A DNA stretch of 64,000 nt from Nepenthes gracilis (lineage: Eukaryota > Streptophyta > Magnoliopsida > Caryophyllales > Nepenthaceae). The stretch covers positions 21,221,716 through 21,285,715 of the forward strand of contig BSYO01000003.1 of assembly GCA_033239525.1 (NCBI GenBank). The letters run 5' to 3'. Each line of letters begins with the position of its first letter. The stretch's first letter is position 1. The translations under genes and the position numbers were made by a program. Below the pieces are notes generated by a model. The model had not been told where the DNA came from. It saw only the letters and a program-made list of their open reading frames with translations, and did no database searches. Shown piece by piece: positions 58,501-64,000 of this stretch.

Positions 58501-58850
58501 TCAATATGGAAGCCGAGTTCGTTGCTTACTTTGACGCTACAAAGTATGGTTTATGGATGAAAAATTTCATATCTGAACTTAGAGTGGTGGATTCTATCTC
58601 AAAGTTATTGAAGATATATTGTGACAATTCAATTGCTATTTTCTTGGCTAAAAATAATAAAAATAACAGTCAAAATAAACATACCGATATTTAATTTTTA
58701 GTTATAAAGGAGTGTATTAAAGGAAAGAAAATTACTATTGAGTACATTAGTACTAAATTTATGATCGCTGAACCTTTGATAAAAGATATGCTACAATTGA
58801 AGTTTAAGGATCATGTAATTAGTATGAGATTAAGTTCTATTATGTAATTT
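55540..58850 (+). pseudogene. Second, older Ty1/copia gag-pol relic
   Basis: A heavily decayed AT-biased pol. A gag/protease region with WWIDSNST (the active-site Asp-Ser context) lies near 55830. A GAG-pre-integrase motif (RKLGHI) is near 56260. An RT N-terminal region (KIWDLIELPKWTNVIGCK) is near 57550. The RT C-terminal part at 57960-58289 has YLISIKIHQDR, GMFCLSQKTYI and SLIYTQVYTRLDI. RNase H at 58506-58694 has EAEFVA and YCDNSIAIFLAKN. Many stops and frame changes. The sequence is more diverged than the 51.3-kb relic and belongs to a different copia lineage judging by its motifs. Confidence 0.82.
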
Positions 58851-59152
58851 TTCATTGTATGAATAATGATACTTTAATAAAATTTCTATTTATTTGTGAT
58901 GTTTATTAAAAATTTTATATACACATTAGTTAATTATTTTGAGAATATCATCAATTGTTGGATCATGAATAAATATAAGGTTTATTCATAAAATAATATT
59001 TATATATTCGAATATGTCTTGAAAAATATGATACATTATAATACATTAAGACACTACTCATTCATAGAGGATCTATCACCATGATTCATGTATTTATTTT
59101 TTAAGATTGAGGATAGATGAGTTTTTGTTATCATATTAAGTGAAATATGGAG

Positions 59153-59170
59153 TAAGTGGGAGAATGTTGG
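59153..59170 (+). mobile_element. Polypurine tract and start of a copia 3' LTR
   Basis: A GTAAGTGGGAGAA purine-rich tract is followed by TGTTGG at 59165, the usual copia polypurine tract and LTR start after RNase H. The LTR body soon merges into the tandem repeat starting near 59195-59280. Confidence 0.5.
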
Positions 59171-59279
59171 TTATACAGTTTTTTTTTTTTTTAAAACATG
59201 ATGAACCAATAGATAATGGCCCATGTTTCCTGTGTAATCACCTAACCATTTCCCTCCTCTTGGTAACCACTGGGATAGT

Positions 59280-61949
59280 TTGATGAAAATTGTTCATAAA
59301 TGATGGTGATGATGGTTTTTGGTCTCTAAGTCAAATACTCCAAAATTATACCATCAGTAAAGGGTATTGAAGGTTTAGAAGATCAAACCAGTGAGAAAAA
59401 GCTTCGCAGAAATAACCGTAACTTGTTCACTGGCGGGAGGTTAGTCGATCATCAATTTAATTCCACATTTGGTCTTTATATGCTGATTAGACCGATTTAA
59501 TTCCAACACTGAATTCGCGACGAAAGCTAGTCTTGTGTGAGTCTCAACCTGCTATGCCAAAATGTAAAAACACCTTTACCACGAGAAGTGTCAGAATGGA
59601 TTTTCTGTGATATATATAGAGTGACAAAGTATCCCACCGCTATTTAGGGTGGACTCCAACTCATGTGCTGGAGCGAACTGAATGTTAGCTTAAGAGACAC
59701 GTTGTAATGCTAATATTTCTAGTTGGAAGACGTATGCTCTCTTGTCATGACAAGGCATGGTCTTGTCATAAAAATATTAGATACCGGTGCTTGTCATAAA
59801 AATAATGAGAGAGGAAGGGATTTGACCCTTGCACGGTTGCTACCGGTGCTTGACACTTAGAACTTGCATGTAGAGCACATGGTCAGCCCATGTGTGGCAC
59901 TTAGAACAGGACGTACCAAGTGCCCCAAGGGCTCTCAATGCCAGACCCTGAGTGTTATGACCCCAATGCCAAACATAGTATCAATGATGTAAATAAAGCA
60001 TATCATAAATTGAAAATTGAAGTTGAGACAAGGTCGGACACTACAAATCGAAGTTCATCTTTGCAATTAACTTTAAATAAATTGTAAAACATTTTAGAAT
60101 TGGCAAAACTCTTTTTATTTAGCTTTGTTGTCAATGTACATGCTTATTACTTATCAAAACATAAGAAAAATTGTCTACTAATATTGAACCAATGATACTA
60201 CCATCCAAAACATTAAATAATTTACAAATAGGGCTCACTAGCCCAAATGCAATAATGTGATAAATATAAAATCTCAAATTTAATAAGTCCAAATGTTTCC
60301 AGTTTTGTTACAAATCTCATAATTACACAATCAAATAATTAAAATCTAATCTTTCAAGGGCTTCCTTCGATCAAAACCCGAAAAGAGATCCATTCTTAAT
60401 AATTTAAAAGGTTAAAAAAATTTAATAAAGTATGTAAATATAAATAAATAAATGGATATACATGATAAAATATGGGGGAATGGCAACAATAATCAACTAT
60501 GAAAATATCAAAAAATGCAACACGATGATAAAATTATAAGAATTAAGCACCAATAATAACCTCACTAGCTAGTGTCTAATATCAAAGGTTGGGATACAAA
60601 TTTTTTCATAATTTGAGCCATATACTACTACTCAAAACTATGGATGGGTTCATCATATTATTTTTTATAGACAGTGACACGTCCATGGATTCGGATTGTT
60701 GTACAGGTTAGGGAGCTGCCCGATCTTCTGTATCAGGTCGAATTAGAGCCGATTCGGTCTCCATTTCTTTGAGTTTGGACTCTACACAATATAACTAAAA
60801 ATAAAAATTTAGATGATTGGTGGAATTCGTTTCATGATATATTCTCTGATACTTGAGTCAGACAGTTTTTTAAGAGAATAGAAAGATATGAGAATGTAAG
60901 AGAATGCGCGGATGCATGTGACGGGAGATTGAGTATGAGTGTGCCCGACAGAGGGGCGGCTTAGGGATACGCCTGACAGAGGGGTGGCTTAAAGGTGTGC
61001 CTAACTAAGGGGTGATTTTGAGGCGTACCCGGAGGATCGAACTCCTGAAAGGAGGGTTTCCTAAAAGGTCGGCTAGTCTTCTAAAAGGAGGGCCCCCTAA
61101 AAGGTGGAATGATCTCCTGGATGGATTAGAGGGCTGGCCTCCTAGAAGGATTGGAAGGTAGGTCTCTTGGAAGGAGTAGAGGTTTGGCTTCATGGATAGA
61201 CTAGAGGGCTTGCCTACTGGAAGGACTGGAGGACAGGCCTCCTGAATGGATTAAAGGGCAGGCTTCCTGGAAGGATTGTAGGGAAGGCCGCCTGGATGGA
61301 GGGTTGATCTCCTAGATAGAGTCTATGATGTCTTTTTTTTTCTCTTTCATTTTCTATCTACATCTGAGAGCTACCTTCTCTAGATTCAGGGTTCTCCTCC
61401 TATTTTCTTGTGAGAGTAAACGAGTATTTATAGTGTTTAGACCATTGGGCATTAAGGTTGGTAGGCGGTTGTCCACGCGGATTTGATAGGTTGCCATGGG
61501 GATCATGGATACTGATTATGGAAACCGTCCTCAGTCAATAGGATTCCTTCCTTCTTTAACGTAATTATGGGAGACATCTGGTATAGCAATTGCCACTTTA
61601 GAAGAGATCATGTAAATATAGGCGAATATTTTTGTAATATCTACCAATATTGTCTCAATTGTTGGATGGCAAATTTTCTAAGGTATGGGAAAAAAAAATA
61701 ATGTTACTATATGGGGCGTTCATGATGAATTGTTGGGTTGGCCCATGCCTCGATGGGTGATCTTGGGTTGTGCGAGTTTGGACCTTGGGCTGTAGGGTCC
61801 TTCTTTTGAGTTACGAATTTTGGATGGCCTTTTCACCGTGAGCCTCAACATTCGGGTTAATCCATGGGTGATGGATCCATTATTAGCTTTAGATATGATG
61901 AACCAACAGTTGGTTTGAAATTTTCCCCCATGGCATGCAATGATGGGAA
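59280..61949 (+). repeat. Tandem repeat unit, copy 1 (about 2.67 kb)
   Basis: Long identical blocks recur 2.63-2.67 kb to the right. Examples are GTTTGATGAAAATTGTTC at about 59278 and 61950, AATGGATTTTCTGTGATAT at about 59595 and 62242, and CTAGCTAGTGTCTAATATC at about 60563 and 63193. A TGTTATGACCCC motif near 59953 looks like a gypsy LTR start, so the unit may be LTR-derived. No protein domain is present. Confidence 0.75.
61130..61304 (+). repeat. 25-bp minisatellite, seven units
   Basis: Units start at 61130, 61155, 61180, 61205, 61230, 61255 and 61280, with an exact 25-base period. The consensus is close to AGGGCTGGCCTCCTGG then AAGGATTGG. Looser related units extend left to about 61030. 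Confidence 0.85.
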
Positions 61950-64000
61950 GTTTGATGAAAATTGTTCATAAATGATGGTGATGATGGTTTTTGGTTCAAG
62001 TCAAACCTTAAAAACCATTGCTTTGATTGAAGGTTTTGGGAGTTTTTCTGGACTAAAAGATTCTCTCAAGGATGACATTGGCGGGAGCGATCTTCCATCA
62101 TCAATTTAATTCCACATTTCCTCTTTATATGCTGATTAGTAGGGGGCTAATTCCTCACAACATGAATCATCCACATCTTGTGTAAGTGGCATGAATATTC
62201 CAAAGTGGTAAAAAGCCTCACTTTACCACCCGCGAAGTCGGAATGGATTTTCTGTGATATATATAGAGTGACAAAGATCCGCTTTTAGTTTTCCTCTTTT
62301 TGTCTGGCGCATCCTAACCTTGCATAGCGTTGAGCGAGGCTCGCCGATTTTTCATTTTATCACCGGTGAAGAGAGCTCTCTTGTCATGACCACAAGGCAT
62401 GGTCTTGTCTCCGTAAAATATTAGATACCGATTGAGCGACTCAAAATAATGAGCCCAGGAAGGGATTTGACCCTTGCGTTGGGGTGCTTGACACTTAGAA
62501 CTTGCATGTAGAGCACATGGTCAGTTGTCATGCACTTAGAACAGGACGTTAACTCCCCAAGGACTCACAATGCCAGACCCTGAGTGTTATGATCCTTCCA
62601 AACATAGTATTAATGATGTAAATAAAGCAAATCATAAATTGAAAATTTCTTGCTTTGAGACAAGGTGGTGACACTAGCAAATCAAAGTTCATCGTTGCAA
62701 TTAACTCTAAATAAATTGTAAAACATTCATTAGAATAGGTGTGCCTCTTTTTAGTTTAGCTTTAGTTGTCAATTGTCATCCCATTTACTTTTATTCCTTT
62801 ATATTATCGTATGTTTGCTATCCAATGATACTACCATCCAAAAGAATAAATAAATTACAAATAGGGCTCACTAGCCTTTGATGCATCATGTGATAAATAT
62901 AAAATCTCAAATTTAATAAGTCCAAATTTTTCTTTTTATTACAAATCTCATCTTTGACAATCTAACATGTTGGCCCTTAATATCTCAAGGGCTTCCTTCG
63001 GTTAGAACCCCAAAAAGACCCATTCTCAATAATTTAAAAGGTTAAAAAAATTTAATAAAGGCTATCTAAATATAAATAAATAAATGGCAATTCTTCTAAA
63101 ATATGCCTGGCAACAATGTTGCAATTATGAAAATATCAAAAAATACAACACGATGATAAAATTATAAGAATTAAGCACCAATAATAACTTCACTAGCTAG
63201 TGTCTAATATCAAAGGTTGGGGTACAAATTTTTTCATAATTTGAGCCATCTTCTATTCAATTTGAATTTTTATATTATTTTTATAGTTCGGCTGATGTGT
63301 CCATGTCTCGGATTTTGTAAGGTTAATGTTTGGTCTCGATCTTGACGTCCGGGTTGAATTAGCCGATTGTCGGCCTCCATTTCTTTGAGACTTGCACCAC
63401 CATTTTGCAATAACTAAAAATGATGAGGTTAGCATCATTGCAATTTATTTCTAGAGACCGGTGTTGGATACTTCAGTCATGTCTTTTTCAAGAGGTAGAG
63501 ATGCGATGATTGGTGGTGGGCTGCGCGAGGATCGAGGTGACATGAGATCAGTGTGAGTGCGCCCGGGGAGGCACTAGGGTTAGGGATGCGCTTGCCATAG
63601 AGGTGACACAACCCTTAAACTTTGCTACGACGTCGTTCTAGGCAATGGCATTGCCTAAATGCCTCAAAACCCGAGCCCCGAGAGGTTCTGAGGGTGCCTC
63701 TTGACTCTTAGTTTGCCGGGTCCTTTTGCCAAGTTCGTTCACCTTCCTAAAGGTAGGGCCCCTAGAAAGGTCCCGGAATGTTCTCTGGATGGATTTAGGT
63801 GACCACTCTTTTTGTTTAGGATTGGAGGGTACCATGTTGGGTGGAAAATGTTGTGTGTTTGTGAGGGACTGAGATTGCTCTTGCTCACTCACATCTTGAC
63901 CGGAGGCCAAGGAGATGGAGTGCCGAAGTCATTGGCCTCATGGAAGGAGGTGTGTTGGGCTCGGATGGAGGGTCAATCTCTAGATGAGACCTATGATGTC
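61950..64000 (+). repeat. Tandem repeat unit, copy 2 (truncated by window end)
   Basis: Co-linear with 59280-61332. Identical blocks of 20-40 bases alternate with short unrelated blocks. A 99-106 bp stretch just after the block near 59630/62275 differs entirely between copies. The window ends at CTATGATGTC, matching about 61323-61332 in copy 1. The region equivalent to the minisatellite is present but poorly preserved. Confidence 0.72.

Noticed and set aside
63638..63910. 90-codon minus-strand open frame rich in Ser, Gln and Pro
   Set aside because: It lies in a variable block of the tandem repeat, has no recognised domain and no counterpart in the first copy.
1..64000. CRISPR arrays, rRNA genes or bacterial-type operons
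   Set aside because: None seen. All arrays have direct units without unique spacers, and the window is plainly plant nuclear DNA.

Overview
This window is nuclear DNA from a flowering plant, most likely a eudicot. Its genes carry many short GT-AG introns, the sequence between genes is AT-rich, and Ty3/gypsy (Tat type) and Ty1/copia retrotransposon relics fill the rest. Two intact multi-exon protein-coding genes could be rebuilt by chaining exons through splice sites and reading phase. Both lie in the left third, and everything to the right of about 22 kb looks like repeat-rich intergenic DNA.

Layout. 1-1783: 3' part of a large gypsy-type LTR that continues off the left edge. 1975-3900: relic of a retrotransposon accessory ORF, ending in a 55-bp triple repeat. 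4504-15813 (+): MSH6, the mismatch-recognition subunit of MutS-alpha, in 21 exons encoding 1,306 aa, with two E2F-like sites upstream. 16604-21967 (-): a RING-CH (MARCH-type) membrane E3 ubiquitin ligase in 7 small exons encoding 233 aa, convergent with MSH6. 22.1-28.7 kb: AT-rich DNA with no gene seen. 28743-38088: a decayed Tat-lineage Ty3/gypsy element with gag C-terminus, protease, RT, RNase H and integrase on + and an antisense accessory ORF. Its two terminal LTRs are inverted relative to each other. 38.1-39.1 kb: an LTR-like stretch with a GC-rich 26-bp minisatellite. 42070-44697: a solo LTR with a perfect 5-bp target-site duplication and a long internal degenerate repeat array. 48.4-50.4 kb: unclassified moderately GC-rich DNA. 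50482-55480: a decayed Ty1/copia element whose RT is lost. 55.5-59.2 kb: a second, older, AT-biased copia pol relic. 59.3-64.0 kb: a roughly 2.65-kb sequence present twice in tandem, with a 25-bp minisatellite in the first copy; the second copy runs off the right edge.

The two host genes do not obviously share a pathway. MSH6 works in the nucleus with MSH2 to recognise base mismatches. The RING-CH protein should sit in an endomembrane and ubiquitinate membrane cargo. The most unusual structures are the retrotransposon with inverted LTRs, whose U5 ends both face outward, and the mosaic tandem repeat at the right edge, which alternates identical and unrelated blocks. I did not find a convincing undescribed functional system beyond these. 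Exon boundaries are hand-derived from splice sites, phase and remembered family similarity, not from transcripts.
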